NCBI RefSeq assembly: GCF_003584565.2 | Contig: NZ_CP031010.1 | Span: 2,914,001 to 2,978,000 of the forward strand | From: Alteromonas sp. RKMC-009 | GTDB lineage: Bacteria > Pseudomonadota > Gammaproteobacteria > Enterobacterales > Alteromonadaceae | Reading direction: 5' to 3' | DNA: 64,000 bases | Part shown: positions 50,503 to 59,479 of the stretch, piece by piece | How the letters are laid out: each line of letters opens with the position of its first letter | How positions within the stretch are numbered: position 1 is the stretch's first letter | Notes under the pieces: generated by a model | Databases searched by the model: none | Seen by the model: only the letters and a program-made list of their open reading frames with translations | What the model was told of the DNA's origin: nothing | Translations under genes and position numbers: made by a program

Positions 50503-51132
50503 ATGTCTGAAGCTATTTTTAACCTGGATGCAGTAGTACGTACTGACCTGGGGAAAGGTGCGAGCCGCCGCCTGCGTCATGCTGATAAAGTTCCTGCAAT
50601 CCTGTACGGTGGCGAAGAAGCCCCTGTTGCACTGACTCTTGATCACAACAAACTGAACAACGCTGCTGATTTCGAAGCATTCTACTCTCACGTTCTGACT
50701 CTGAACATTGACGGTCAGAAAGTTGAAGCGTTAGTTAAAGACATGCAACGTCACCCGTACAAGCCTAAGATCACTCACGTTGACTTCCAACGCGTTATCG
50801 CTGGCGAAGAGCTGCACACCAGCGTACCTCTGCACTTCATCAATGAAGAAAAATCTGCTGCTATCAAAGCTGGCGGTATTGCAGAGCACCACGTAAACGA
50901 AATCGAAATCACGTGTCTGCCTAAAGATCTGCCTGAGTTCATCGAAGTAGATATGGCTGCAGTTGAAATGGATGCTACCGTTCACCTGTCTGACCTGACT
51001 CTGCCTGCAGGCGTTTCGTCTGTTGAACTGGCTAAAGGTGATGATGCACACAACTTAGCAGTTGTTACTGTTAAGCCTGCTCCTAAAGCACCTGAAGCAG
51101 AAGAAGGCGAAGAAGACGCAGCTGAGGAATAA
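50503..51132 (+). CDS. rplY: 50S ribosomal protein L25/general stress protein Ctc
   Basis: 209 residues, the long two-domain form. The N-terminal L25 domain ([22 protein letters not shown], 5S rRNA binding) is followed by a C-terminal TL5 domain ([32 protein letters not shown]) and an acidic tail ([12 protein letters not shown]). E. coli L25 lacks the second domain. Codon use is highly biased. It starts at ATG behind GGAG and is followed by pth after 5 bp. Confidence 0.96.
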   Translation: MSEAIFNLDAVVRTDLGKGASRRLRHADKVPAILYGGEEAPVALTLDHNKLNNAADFEAFYSHVLTLNIDGQKVEALVKDMQRHPYKPKITHVDFQRVIAGEELHTSVPLHFINEEKSAAIKAGGIAEHHVNEIEITCLPKDLPEFIEVDMAAVEMDATVHLSDLTLPAGVSSVELAKGDDAHNLAVVTVKPAPKAPEAEEGEEDAAEE

Positions 51133-51137
51133 TCAGC

Positions 51138-51734
51138 TTGTCGTCAGATATCCGTCTGATTGCGGGCCTGGGTAATCCGGGCCCGGAATACGAACATACC
51201 CGACATAACGCCGGCGTCTGGTTTCTGAACGAACTGGCAGCGCGTTTTAACACCTCCCTTAAGCCTGAAAGTAAGTTTTTTGGTCTCACTGGCCGTATAA
51301 CCGTAGGCACTCAAGATATTCGTCTGATCTACCCGACTACTTACATGAATAAAAGTGGTCAGGCGGTAGCCGCAATGGCAAACTTCTACCGTATCCCTGC
51401 AGAGAATATGTTGATTGCTTTTGACGAGCTGGATTTACCTCCGGGAATCGCTAAATATAAAGTTGGCGGCAGCTCCAGTCAGAATGGCATTCGCGACATC
51501 GTCGCTAAAATGGGCAACAACAAAGATTTCTTACGCTTGCGAATTGGTATCGGTCACCCCGGCCATAAAAGCAAGGTAACCGGCCATGTACTTGGCAAAC
51601 CACCGGAAAACGAAAAACGGGCAATTGAAGATGCCATCGATGAAGCGGTCCGGTGTACTGAGATTTTAATTAAAAACGATTTAAAGCAAGCCCAGAACCG
51701 ACTGCATAGTTTTAAAGCTGACGTTCAGGGCTGA
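51138..51734 (+). CDS. pth: peptidyl-tRNA hydrolase
   Basis: 198 residues from TTG 51138 ([26 protein letters not shown]). No ATG is available near the conserved N-terminus, and GAGG lies ten bases upstream at the rplY end, so TTG is convincing. Pth frees tRNA from peptidyl-tRNA. The catalytic His lies in [27 protein letters not shown] and GIGHPG are other signatures. It is in the rplY-pth-ychF operon. Confidence 0.96.
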   Translation: MSSDIRLIAGLGNPGPEYEHTRHNAGVWFLNELAARFNTSLKPESKFFGLTGRITVGTQDIRLIYPTTYMNKSGQAVAAMANFYRIPAENMLIAFDELDLPPGIAKYKVGGSSSQNGIRDIVAKMGNNKDFLRLRIGIGHPGHKSKVTGHVLGKPPENEKRAIEDAIDEAVRCTEILIKNDLKQAQNRLHSFKADVQG

Positions 51735-51756
51735 TAACTTAACAAGGGTCCAGCAC

Positions 51757-52848
51757 ATGGGTTTTAAATGTGGCATCGTTGGTCTGCCAAATGTGGGTAA
51801 ATCTACCCTGTTCAACGCACTTACCAAAGCCGGAATTGAAGCGGCGAACTTCCCTTTCTGTACTATTGAACCGAATACCGGTGTAGTACCTGTACCGGAC
51901 TTACGTCTGGACAAGCTGGCAGAAATCGTCAATCCGCAGCGCGTCATTCCTACTACCATGGAATTCGTGGACATTGCCGGTCTGGTTGAAGGTGCTTCAA
52001 AAGGTGAAGGTCTGGGAAACAAGTTCCTTGCAAACATTCGTGAAACCGATGCTATCGGACACGTTGTGCGTTGTTTCGAGAACGACAACATTGTGCACGT
52101 TGCCGGTAAAGTCAGCCCGAAAGATGATATTGACGTTATCAATACCGAACTGGCACTGGCGGATCTGGAAACCACAGAAAAAGCCATTCACCGTGTATCT
52201 AAGCGTGCCAAAGGTGGCGATGCCGATGCGAAGTACGAATTAAAAGCACTGGAAAAGATCAAACCGCACCTGGATGAAGGCAACCTGTTACGCTCTCTGG
52301 AACTGACCAAAGAAGAAATGGCAGCCATCAGCTACATGAACATGTTAACGCTGAAACCTACCATGTATATCGCTAACGTGAACGATGACGGATTTGAAAA
52401 TAACCCGTTCCTCGATCAGGTAAAAGAAATTGCAGCTGCTGAAAATGCTGTAGTTGTTGCCGTTTGCGCTGAAATTGAAGCCGAAATTGCTGAGCTTGAA
52501 GATGATGAGCGTGAAGAATTCATGCAGGATATGGGTCTGGAAGAACCCGGTCTTAACCGCGTTATCCGTGCCGGTTACAACCTGCTGACTTTGCAAACTT
52601 ACTTCACCGCAGGGGTAAAAGAAGTACGTGCATGGACATTCCCTGAAGGCTCAACAGCCCCTCAGGCAGCCGGTAAGATCCACACAGACTTTGAAAAAGG
52701 CTTTATCCGCGCAGAAATCGTTGGCTACGACCATTTTGTTGAGTTCGGCGGCGAGCAAGGCGCAAAGGATGCCGGTAAATGGCGTCTGGAAGGTAAAGAC
52801 TATATCGTTAAGGACGGTGACGTCATTCACTTCCGTTTTAACGTGTAG
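51757..52848 (+). CDS. ychF: ribosome-binding ATPase YchF
   Basis: 363 residues of the Obg-related YchF family: G1 loop [14 protein letters not shown], switch region [30 protein letters not shown], then a coiled-coil insertion and a C-terminal TGS domain ([16 protein letters not shown]). YchF prefers ATP over GTP and binds ribosomes. It ends the operon, with a terminator 15 bp later. Confidence 0.97.
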   Translation: MGFKCGIVGLPNVGKSTLFNALTKAGIEAANFPFCTIEPNTGVVPVPDLRLDKLAEIVNPQRVIPTTMEFVDIAGLVEGASKGEGLGNKFLANIRETDAIGHVVRCFENDNIVHVAGKVSPKDDIDVINTELALADLETTEKAIHRVSKRAKGGDADAKYELKALEKIKPHLDEGNLLRSLELTKEEMAAISYMNMLTLKPTMYIANVNDDGFENNPFLDQVKEIAAAENAVVVAVCAEIEAEIAELEDDEREEFMQDMGLEEPGLNRVIRAGYNLLTLQTYFTAGVKEVRAWTFPEGSTAPQAAGKIHTDFEKGFIRAEIVGYDHFVEFGGEQGAKDAGKWRLEGKDYIVKDGDVIHFRFNV

Positions 52849-52862
52849 TCACACAGTCATTC

Positions 52863-52890
52863 AAAAACACCGCCTGATGGCGGTGTTTTT
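52863..52890. terminator. bidirectional terminator between ychF and atoE-like gene
   Basis: A perfect 12-bp stem (AAAAACACCGCC / GGCGGTGTTTTT) with loop TGAT. A/T ends make it functional for both convergent genes. Confidence 0.9.
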
Positions 52891-52968
52891 ATTTGAACGC
52901 TTTTTAACTTTAAGAAGTCACGTTGTGCTTCCGGCCAAGGCTGGTTAAACGGTGAGGCAGGCAGCGCG

Positions 52969-54276
52969 CTAAACCCAATACAGCACCGCGCCAATCACCA
53001 CGCCGGTCAATAATAACTGCACCAGACAAAATCCCATTATATCTTTGGCTTTAAGTCCGGCAATCGCCAGCACAGGCAGCGCCCAGAATGGCTGGATTAA
53101 ATTCGTCCAGGCATCTCCCCAGGCAACACCCATTGCTACACGGCTGACATCGGCGCCCAGCTCCAGCGCCGCAGGCAGTACCACCGGCGCCTGAACCGCC
53201 CACTGCCCGCCTCCGGACGGCACAAAAATATTCACAATGCCCGCAGAGATAAAACTCCAGACCGGCAGCGACTGCGCACTGGCAAGACTGATAAGCCATT
53301 CCGACAGACTCTGCGCTAAACCGGACTGAACCATGACAGCCATAATCCCGGCATAAAACGGAAACTGGATAACAATGCCCGCTCCGCCTTTCACAGCCTG
53401 ATGCAAACTATGCAGTAATTTCCGTGGTGTCCCGTGTAACACAATGGCGAGAAACAAAAAGAGACCGTTAACGATATTCAGGTTTAACGTGCCGCCGTTT
53501 ATAAAGTACATAAGCAGATACGCCAGACCGGCAAACCCGGTAAGCTGGGCCAGAATAACGCTGTTTTCCAGTTTATCCGCCGGACGGGTATTTTCAGCCT
53601 CCGGCACAGGTTCATCTTCAAGTTTTGATGCCGGTACAATGACACTGTCTTCTTTCGATGGCAGCATTAAACGGTTTACCACCGGCATTACCACGAACAA
53701 TATGGCGACCAGAACAAGGTTAAAAGTGGCAAAAATAGTTTGTGATGTGTCGATAACGCCAATCTGATCAACAGAAAAGTGACCGGGCGTGGCAATGGTC
53801 AGTGGAACAGAGCCGGCAAGACCACCATGCCATACCACGAATCCGGAATAGGCACTGGCCACCAGCAAACGGTAATCCACCTCAACCTTCCTCGCCAGCG
53901 CTTTGGCAAATAACGCCCCCACCACCAGGCCAAAGCCCCAGTTCAGCCAGCTGGCAGCCAGCGATACCAGCGAAACCAGTAAAATCGCCTTAGGTGCAGA
54001 CTTTGCCAGTCCGGCCATTTTCTCCAGCCCGCCTTTTACCAGCGGCGTACTTGCCAGCATGTATCCGGTGACAAGCACGAGCAGCATTTGCATGGAAAAA
54101 CTGAGTAGCCCCCATAATCCGCTCCCCCATTGCTCAACAACCTGCTGCGGAGATTGTCCTTCTACAAGCACTGCTGCGGCAAAAACCACCAAAGTAAGCA
54201 ATAAAACGAAGATATACGGGTCCGGCAGATAGCGCTCAACGAGTTTTACGAAGGGTGAAGCGACCTTATTCATCAT
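52969..54276 (-). CDS. atoE: short-chain fatty acid transporter, AtoE family
   Basis: 435 residues with about ten membrane segments. It matches the AtoE family: ERYLPDPYIFVLLLTLVVF, LAASWLNWGFGLVVGALFAK, FVPSGGGQWAVQAPVVLPAA and GVAWGDAWTNLIQPFWALP. AtoE is thought to take up acetoacetate or other short-chain fatty acids. No atoDAB genes lie beside it. The start ATG has AAGGAAGAAG upstream. The symbol follows family name only. Confidence 0.9.
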   Translation of the reverse strand: MMNKVASPFVKLVERYLPDPYIFVLLLTLVVFAAAVLVEGQSPQQVVEQWGSGLWGLLSFSMQMLLVLVTGYMLASTPLVKGGLEKMAGLAKSAPKAILLVSLVSLAASWLNWGFGLVVGALFAKALARKVEVDYRLLVASAYSGFVVWHGGLAGSVPLTIATPGHFSVDQIGVIDTSQTIFATFNLVLVAILFVVMPVVNRLMLPSKEDSVIVPASKLEDEPVPEAENTRPADKLENSVILAQLTGFAGLAYLLMYFINGGTLNLNIVNGLFLFLAIVLHGTPRKLLHSLHQAVKGGAGIVIQFPFYAGIMAVMVQSGLAQSLSEWLISLASAQSLPVWSFISAGIVNIFVPSGGGQWAVQAPVVLPAALELGADVSRVAMGVAWGDAWTNLIQPFWALPVLAIAGLKAKDIMGFCLVQLLLTGVVIGAVLYWV

Positions 54277-54589
54277 ATTTTTCTTCTTCCTTTAAGATCT
54301 GACTTAACAATTTACTCACATTATCGAATTTATTCGCAGATTTCAGGGAAAAAGATTTCACTACCGGCAAATTCAGACCGCCAAGCCGGTTAATTAATCG
54401 CCAATGTCGAGGGAAGAAATTCATAGCAAATGCCCTCAAATTGATCTCTTTTCCACCATTTTGACGCCATATTAAGCATTTCAGTACACATAGTGAGCAC
54501 TTAAAAAAAGTTAGTAAAAAAGGGGTTGACGGTCGGGGGTCATATCCGCATAATACGCGCCACTTCCTGAGAGGGAAGAGAAAGAAAGA
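54277..54589. other. intergenic region upstream of the tRNA array
   Basis: 313 bp without a convincing gene. It carries the leader of the minus-strand atoE-like gene and, on the plus strand, a strong tRNA promoter. A reverse-strand frame crossing it also runs into the tRNA-Met gene and is judged a chance frame. Confidence 0.6.
54526..54554 (+). promoter_or_regulatory. sigma-70 promoter of the tRNA array
   Basis: TTGACG (54526-54531), a 17-base spacer and CATAAT (54549-54554). A GC-rich discriminator ACGCGCC typical of stringently controlled stable-RNA promoters follows. It lies 35 bp before tRNA-Met. Confidence 0.82.
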
Positions 54590-54666
54590 GGCTACGTAGC
54601 TCAGCTGGTTAGAGCACATCACTCATAATGATGGGGTCGCAAGTTCGAATCTCGCCGTAGCCACCA
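54590..54666 (+). tRNA. tRNA-Met(CAT), elongator
   Basis: 77 bases with encoded CCA. The acceptor arm GGCTACG/CGTAGCC, anticodon loop CTCATAA between ATCA and TGAT, and T-loop AAGTTCGAATCT are present. The 5' end pairs fully with the 3' side, unlike initiator tRNA. First of a four-tRNA array. Confidence 0.96.
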
Positions 54667-54701
54667 CTTTCTCACAGTATTTCTCAGGTATGTCTAGCTG
54701 C

Positions 54702-54786
54702 GCGGAAGTGGTGGAATTGGTAGACACGCTGGATTTAGGTTCCAGTGCTTCACGGCGTGAGAGTTCAAGTCTCTCCTTCCGCACCA
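54702..54786 (+). tRNA. tRNA-Leu(TAG)
   Basis: 85 bases, class II with a long variable arm and encoded CCA. The acceptor arm GCGGAAG/CTTCCGC and the anticodon loop ATTTAGG (anticodon TAG) are clear. It corresponds in position to E. coli leuW in the metT-leuW-glnU-glnW array. Confidence 0.96.
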
Positions 54787-54790
54787 TTAT

Positions 54791-54866
54791 TGGGGTATAG
54801 CCAAGTTGGTAAGGCAGCGGGTTTTGATCCCGCCATCCGTTGGTTCGAGTCCAGCTACCCCAGCCA
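54791..54866 (+). tRNA. tRNA-Gln(TTG)
   Basis: 76 bases, identical to the next copy and one base different from the copy at 48050. Anticodon TTG in loop TTTTGAT, encoded CCA. Third in the array, 4 bp after tRNA-Leu. Confidence 0.97.
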
Positions 54867-54909
54867 TTATTTCGTTATGTTGAATCCATTCAGCTAACAC
54901 CCAGTTGAT

Positions 54910-54985
54910 TGGGGTATAGCCAAGTTGGTAAGGCAGCGGGTTTTGATCCCGCCATCCGTTGGTTCGAGTCCAGCTACCCCAGCCA
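54910..54985 (+). tRNA. tRNA-Gln(TTG), second array copy
   Basis: 76 bases, identical to the copy at 54791; the flanks differ, so the tandem copy is limited to the gene. It is the last gene of the array and is followed by a terminator. Confidence 0.97.
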
Positions 54986-54993
54986 TATTATAG

Positions 54994-55022
54994 AAAAACC
55001 AGTCTTTTGACTGGTTTTTTTA
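54994..55022 (+). terminator. Rho-independent terminator of the tRNA array
   Basis: AAACCAGTC, loop TTTT, GACTGGTTT, then more T. A 9-bp perfect stem 10 bp after the last tRNA. Confidence 0.92.
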
Positions 55023-55163
55023 TGCCTGTTTGTCAGTGCGTTGAAAATTCAAAAAACAGAGATATTTATGCAAACACGGGTTGTATAGCCTTTTCCCTCT
55101 GCCCTGTTCTGATAAGATAGCCGGACAATAAAGAAGATCTATTATAAATAACAAGGAATTCAT

Positions 55164-56567
55164 GTGATAAACGATATCGTATCGGCCGTAAATAATGTGC
55201 TGTGGGGTGACGGCCAGGTCCTTATCGTCATGTTGCTCGGGTGTGGTCTCTGGTTCACCTGGAAACTCGGCGCGGTACAACTCCGTCATTTCACCCATAT
55301 GTTCTCGTTGATGAAAGGCAGTACTTCCACAACGAAAGAAGGTATCAGTTCATTTCAGGCATTGTGCACCAGCTTATCCGCCCGTGTAGGTACAGGTAAT
55401 CTGGCCGGTGTGGCAGTAGCAATTTCTCTTGGCGGCGCAGGCGCTATTTTCTGGATGTGGGTTATTGCCTTTTTGGGCATGGCTACCGGTTTTGCCGAAA
55501 GCGTTCTCGGTCAGCTTTATAAGGTGAAAGATGAGAACGGTGAATACCGGGGTGGTCCGGCTTATTACATTAAACAAGGACTGAATAAAACCTGGCTGGC
55601 AGTGGCCTTTTCACTCTGTCTGTTTTTCGGTTACGGTTTCGTATTCAGTGCGGTGCAGGCAAATACCATTACCGATGCCCTGAACAACGCCTACAGTTTC
55701 AATCCACTTTATTCCGGTCTGGTGATTATTGCTCTGGCATCACTCATTGTTGTGGGTGGTTTGCGGGGTATTGCCCGCTTTGCAGAATGGATTGTGCCCT
55801 TCATGGCTATTGGTTATGTGATAGCCGCGCTGCTTATTGTGGCTTTCAACATCACCGAATTACCTGCCGTACTCATGTCGATTATCAAGTCTGCATTCGG
55901 CTTACAGGAAGCCGGTGCCGGTATGCTGGGGGCTGCCGTGAAAAATGGTATCCAGCGTGGCCTTTATTCCAATGAAGCCGGTTCAGGCAGTGTACCTCAT
56001 GCTGCTGCCAGTGCTGCACCTACACCAAATCATCCGGTATCTCAGGGCTACATTCAGATGCTGGGGGTTTTTGTTGATACCATGATCCTGTGTACGGCGA
56101 CAGCATTTATCATTTTACTGGCAGGCGGTGAAGCAACCGGTCAGATGGAAGGTATTGGCATGACTCAGGCAGCGATGACGAAACACATCGGAATGGGTGG
56201 TGAAGACTTTGTTGCCGCAGCAATTTGCCTGTTCTCATTCACCTCGGTGGTTGCGAACTACGCCTACGGCGAAAGTAACCTGCATATGTTCAAACTGGAC
56301 AACAAACCGGGCCGCATTGCCTACACCGCCGGATACCTTATCATGATCCTGTGGGGCTCTCAGGCAGCTTTGCCCACTGTTTGGGCAATGGCCGACATGG
56401 CACTGGGACTGATGACAGTAATAAACATCATCGCCATTGTCTGGATGACGCCCACTATCGTTTCCATCAGTAAAGACTATTTTGCCAAACACGACCGTGG
56501 CGGAGACATGGAATACAAAACCGGTGACTGCGAAATTCAGGGTAAAAGCGAAGACGGTATCTGGTAA
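55164..56567 (+). CDS. alanine/glycine:cation symporter (AGCS family)
   Basis: 467 residues with about ten or eleven membrane segments. AGCS signatures are SARVGTGNLAGVAVAISLGG near residue 75, ENGEYRGGPAYYIKQGL, LYSNEAGSGSVPHAAASA, and VVANYAYGES. It would take up alanine or glycine with sodium. It starts at GTG 55164 with AAGGA upstream; an overlapping ATG two bases earlier is out of frame and hits TGA at once. It stands alone between two terminators. Confidence 0.93.
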   Translation: MINDIVSAVNNVLWGDGQVLIVMLLGCGLWFTWKLGAVQLRHFTHMFSLMKGSTSTTKEGISSFQALCTSLSARVGTGNLAGVAVAISLGGAGAIFWMWVIAFLGMATGFAESVLGQLYKVKDENGEYRGGPAYYIKQGLNKTWLAVAFSLCLFFGYGFVFSAVQANTITDALNNAYSFNPLYSGLVIIALASLIVVGGLRGIARFAEWIVPFMAIGYVIAALLIVAFNITELPAVLMSIIKSAFGLQEAGAGMLGAAVKNGIQRGLYSNEAGSGSVPHAAASAAPTPNHPVSQGYIQMLGVFVDTMILCTATAFIILLAGGEATGQMEGIGMTQAAMTKHIGMGGEDFVAAAICLFSFTSVVANYAYGESNLHMFKLDNKPGRIAYTAGYLIMILWGSQAALPTVWAMADMALGLMTVINIIAIVWMTPTIVSISKDYFAKHDRGGDMEYKTGDCEIQGKSEDGIW

Positions 56568-56574
56568 ACGAACT

Positions 56575-56605
56575 ACGGCTATCTGTTTAAGATAGCCGTC
56601 TTATG
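56575..56605. terminator. bidirectional terminator after the AGCS gene
   Basis: ACGGCTATCT, loop GTTTA, AGATAGCCGT: a perfect 10-bp stem at 56575-56599 followed by CTTATGTTTT. It separates two convergent genes. Confidence 0.8.
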
Positions 56606-56607
56606 TT

Positions 56608-57162
56608 TTACTTAGCCGGTGTCCACGCAAACTTTTCAAATGCCGCATCTACCGGTGTGTCTGCCAGATGGTTGGTGTAATTACTCATTACCTTCTGAGC
56701 CAGAATTAATATAATATCCAACATATTTCTTGTGGTGTAACCCGCATCAGTAAAGCCTTTCATCGCCTCATCGTCAATGTGTCCACGACCACGGGTGACA
56801 GAGAGGACTGCATTTTTCAAAGCATTTAACTTTGCATCTTCAAGCTCTTCGTTATTACGCAATGCATCAATCAGCTTGTCATCAACTTTCATGCTTTTGG
56901 CAATACCGGTATGCGCCGGTACGCAATAGTGGCACTCGTGCTCTACGTTCACCGTTTGCCAGACCACGGTTAATTCTTCTGCAGTAAAATCTGTTTTCTG
57001 AGCTAAATCGTGAAGCACCTGATAACCTTCGAGTAATTCAGGAGATGATGCCATGACCGCATGCAGGTTAGGGATCATTCCGAAAGACTTCTTTGAATTT
57101 TCCAGTAGTGGCTTAGCTTTTTCGGGGGCAGTATCTTCAGTATGTAATGTATAAGTAGTCAT
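56608..57162 (-). CDS. AhpD-like carboxymuconolactone decarboxylase-family protein
   Basis: 184 residues. The active-site motif EHECHYCVPAHTGIAK carries a CxxC pair and the conserved Glu and His of AhpD-type alkylhydroperoxidase folds. The N-terminus (KKSFGMIPNLHAVMASSPELLEGY) is typical of the peroxidase-related subgroup. It may reduce peroxides using the Cys pair; carboxymuconolactone decarboxylation is not implied. ATG has GGAG. It is divergent from a TetR gene, with two palindromes covering its promoter region. Confidence 0.88.
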   Translation of the reverse strand: MTTYTLHTEDTAPEKAKPLLENSKKSFGMIPNLHAVMASSPELLEGYQVLHDLAQKTDFTAEELTVVWQTVNVEHECHYCVPAHTGIAKSMKVDDKLIDALRNNEELEDAKLNALKNAVLSVTRGRGHIDDEAMKGFTDAGYTTRNMLDIILILAQKVMSNYTNHLADTPVDAAFEKFAWTPAK

Positions 57163-57227
57163 AAAATTCTCCGTTAAGTAAAATAATCAACGCAATGTGA
57201 TTGCTCTGTATATAAGATATAAGGACT

Positions 57228-57243
57228 TTGAACGATCGTTCAA
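57228..57243. promoter_or_regulatory. TetR-type operator 1 (perfect palindrome)
   Basis: TTGAACGATCGTTCAA is a perfect 16-bp palindrome. On the minus strand its TTGAAC can serve as -35 box, with ATATCT 17 bases on, of the AhpD-like gene. Confidence 0.8.
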
Positions 57244-57250
57244 GTCGTTT

Positions 57251-57266
57251 TTGAACGTTTGTTCAA
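57251..57266. promoter_or_regulatory. TetR-type operator 2 (near palindrome)
   Basis: TTGAACGTTTGTTCAA shares both TTGAAC/GTTCAA arms with operator 1, and the centres are 23 bp apart. It lies 25 bp before the TetR start. Confidence 0.75.
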
Positions 57267-57291
57267 AAAAATGTGTTTTAAGGTAATTTGA

Positions 57292-57867
57292 ATGAAAATA
57301 ACCAATGAAGAGCTGATAAAGAATGCGACTGTGCTGTTTTGGAAAAAAGGCTACAGCGCCGTGGGTATGCGCGAACTCCAAACCGCATTAGATATGAGAC
57401 CCGGCAGTATTTATCACCGTTTCAAAAGCAAGGACGGCTTGTTCAGGCTGGTGATAGAAACGTACGTTGAGGATAGCAAAAGTGATATAGAGGCCTGTTC
57501 AGCCTTTCCGGATGCGCTTGCAGAATTAGAAAAATATTTTGTCAGTGTGACGACTTGTCCCGGGGAATTGCAGTACCAACGTCAATGTCTGCTGGTCAGA
57601 ACACTGTCAGATATGGAACAGTTGCCTGAAGCAATCAGACAGGTGGTAGTTGAAGGGATGGCGACGCTGAAATCAGCATTTTTGTTAGTGTTGGAAAATG
57701 CTCAGCACCAAGGCAACATATCACAAGAAGCAGATCTCAGTGAGCTGGCCGCCTGGCTGCAATGTCAATTCGTTGGTCTCAGAACACAGGCTTTTGTCTG
57801 TGAAGACAATGAACAAACTAAACGACTGATAAGCAGAGCGATGAGCGAATTAAATAACGCAGCCTGA
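57292..57867 (+). CDS. TetR/AcrR-family repressor
   Basis: 191 residues. The N-terminal TetR helix-turn-helix reads NATVLFWKKGYSAVGMRELQ, then MRPGSIYHRFKSKDGLFRLV. The C-terminal ligand/dimer domain holds several Cys (EACSAF, TTCPGE, RQCLLV, WLQCQF), which could make it redox-responsive (inference). It very likely represses itself and the divergent AhpD-like gene through the two palindromes. ATG has AAGG eight bases upstream. Confidence 0.92.
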   Translation: MKITNEELIKNATVLFWKKGYSAVGMRELQTALDMRPGSIYHRFKSKDGLFRLVIETYVEDSKSDIEACSAFPDALAELEKYFVSVTTCPGELQYQRQCLLVRTLSDMEQLPEAIRQVVVEGMATLKSAFLLVLENAQHQGNISQEADLSELAAWLQCQFVGLRTQAFVCEDNEQTKRLISRAMSELNNAA

Positions 57868-57883
57868 AATGACACAGTCTGAA

Positions 57884-58063
57884 TCAGCCCTGCATCATCA
57901 TTCTTATTAGCTGAATAACCAGAGAAATCATCACCAGCGGCCAAATCCAGCGGCTGATTTTGCTTGCTGTTTCCGGACTCACCCGCATTTTGGAGCGTTC
58001 AATTAACGGCACAATAATAAACAGCGCCAGAAATAACACACCCAGTAAGATCAGAACTTCCAT
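57884..58063 (-). CDS. 59-residue membrane protein downstream of ubiF
   Basis: 59 codons from ATG 58063 (MEVLILLGVLFLALFIIVPL) to TGA at 57884. Two membrane segments (residues 2-20 and about 39-55, WIWPLVMISLVIQLIRMMM) flank a basic linker (ERSKMRVSPETASK). The frame extends upstream only as a shadow of ubiF. It overlaps the ubiF end by 13 bp, indicating coupled translation. I do not recognise the family. Confidence 0.68.
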   Translation of the reverse strand: MEVLILLGVLFLALFIIVPLIERSKMRVSPETASKISRWIWPLVMISLVIQLIRMMMQG

Positions 58064-59229
58064 TCGTCCATCCCCATTGCATACTTCAATACCTGATCTT
58101 TCACCGGCCCGGCCATATCCGCACCTTTCAGCATCAGGTTTCTTAACCACTTAACTGGGGGTATTTTATTACTAAACAAGAGGTAAAAGCCGTCCATCGC
58201 CGACATCATCAGGGCATTGTCTTTCATTCTCGGGCGTTCATATTCTGTTTTCAGTCTGTGGTAAAACTCATCACTTTGAGGTTTGCAGTCGCCGGTCAGA
58301 GCCAGTAAAGCCGATACATCTTTAAAGCCGAGATTCACGCCCTGCCCTGCCAGCGGATTTATTGTATGCGCCGCATCTCCGGCTAAGATAACACCCGGCC
58401 GCACATAGTCTGAAGCATGTGAACGCATGAGCACAAAACCGGCTTTACTGACGATGCGGAATTCAGGTAAAAGACGGGGAAAATGACTAAGAATTTCCTC
58501 TGTTAACGCTTTGTCGTTCATGCCTTGCAATTGCTTTATGCGTTCGCCGCTGTCGTACCAGATCAACGAAGCAAACTGGCCGTACATGGGAAGCAATGCT
58601 CTGGGTCCGGAAGGATAAAACTGCTGCCAGGTTTCACCCTCAAAAGCATCAGCACCTTCGATAATAATGCCCATTGCCTGCTGGCCGTACTGCCAGCCAG
58701 TGGAACCAATTTGCGCCAGTGCTCTCACACGGCTGCGGGCCCCATCAGCCCCGATAAGGTAACGGCATTGCAAACTTTCACCGTTTTCCAGTGTGACCCG
58801 TGTGATGGCCGTGGATTCATCAACCTCATAGGATTGCAAACTGGTTTGCGTCATCCAGTCCACTGGCAAATCTGCCAGAACACGGTGACAGCCTAACTGG
58901 ATAAGACGGTTCTCAACAAAATATCCCAGTTGAGTCTGGCCAATACTTTGTGCATTGAAGCGGGTGGCCATATCCGGATTTTCCCACACAGACAGGGTAT
59001 CGTAGGGCCGCACCCGCATGGCTTCAATGTGCTCCCATCCCCCCAGCGCCCGCAATAAATCCACGGACGTCAGGCTGATAGCAGACAAACGCAGATCCGG
59101 CGGCTGACCGTGTTGAAATGGCTGCGGCAGCACCGTTTCAATGATGGCAATTTTATATCCCTGCTGCGCCAGCCCTGATGCCAGCGCTGCGCCAACCATT
59201 CCACCACCATTGATACAAAAATCGTACAT
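58051..59229 (-). CDS. ubiF: UbiF-type FAD-dependent ubiquinone hydroxylase
   Basis: 392 residues of the UbiH/UbiF/COQ6 family. The FAD-binding start is INGGGMVGAALASGLAQQGY, the DG motif is YLIGADGARSRVR, and the second FAD motif is GVILAGDAAHTINPLAGQGVNLG. It hydroxylates a ubiquinone precursor. Sequence alone does not separate UbiF from UbiH or UbiI. The position next to the Met-Leu-Gln tRNA array and divergent from miaB matches E. coli ubiF, so I favour that. Confidence 0.85.
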   Translation of the reverse strand: MYDFCINGGGMVGAALASGLAQQGYKIAIIETVLPQPFQHGQPPDLRLSAISLTSVDLLRALGGWEHIEAMRVRPYDTLSVWENPDMATRFNAQSIGQTQLGYFVENRLIQLGCHRVLADLPVDWMTQTSLQSYEVDESTAITRVTLENGESLQCRYLIGADGARSRVRALAQIGSTGWQYGQQAMGIIIEGADAFEGETWQQFYPSGPRALLPMYGQFASLIWYDSGERIKQLQGMNDKALTEEILSHFPRLLPEFRIVSKAGFVLMRSHASDYVRPGVILAGDAAHTINPLAGQGVNLGFKDVSALLALTGDCKPQSDEFYHRLKTEYERPRMKDNALMMSAMDGFYLLFSNKIPPVKWLRNLMLKGADMAGPVKDQVLKYAMGMDEWKF

Positions 59230-59479
59230 AACATCTCCTGAAGCGATAGCGCATTATGACCTAAACCGGCAGCGACTACCATGAAGCCAATGTCATACTG
59301 TTGCTATAGATCAGCAAGCTATACTAAACAGTATTAAACTGCGGAACAGATTTAAGGAACCACTGGGCAAACAGCTTCTCAACAGGTAAAATACGCGGCT
59401 ATTTTGAACACTAGCCGGCTGTTTTACGGGTTTAGCCCGTGGTTTTTAATGCCGCAACACCTGAAATCGTGACGTGAAT

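Noticed and set aside
54266..54622. 118-codon minus-strand frame upstream of the atoE-like gene
   Set aside because: It starts inside tRNA-Met and crosses the tRNA promoter. Its last 50 codons alone look faintly protein-like, but there is no ribosome site or known family.
54791..54985. Tandem repeat that could suggest a CRISPR or other array
   Set aside because: The repeated units fold as complete tRNA-Gln genes with CCA ends; there are only two adjacent copies.
59426..59445. ACGGG-TTTAG-CCCGT hairpin with T-run just before miaB
   Set aside because: The stem is only 5 bp and no leader peptide or conserved attenuator is visible; too weak to call.
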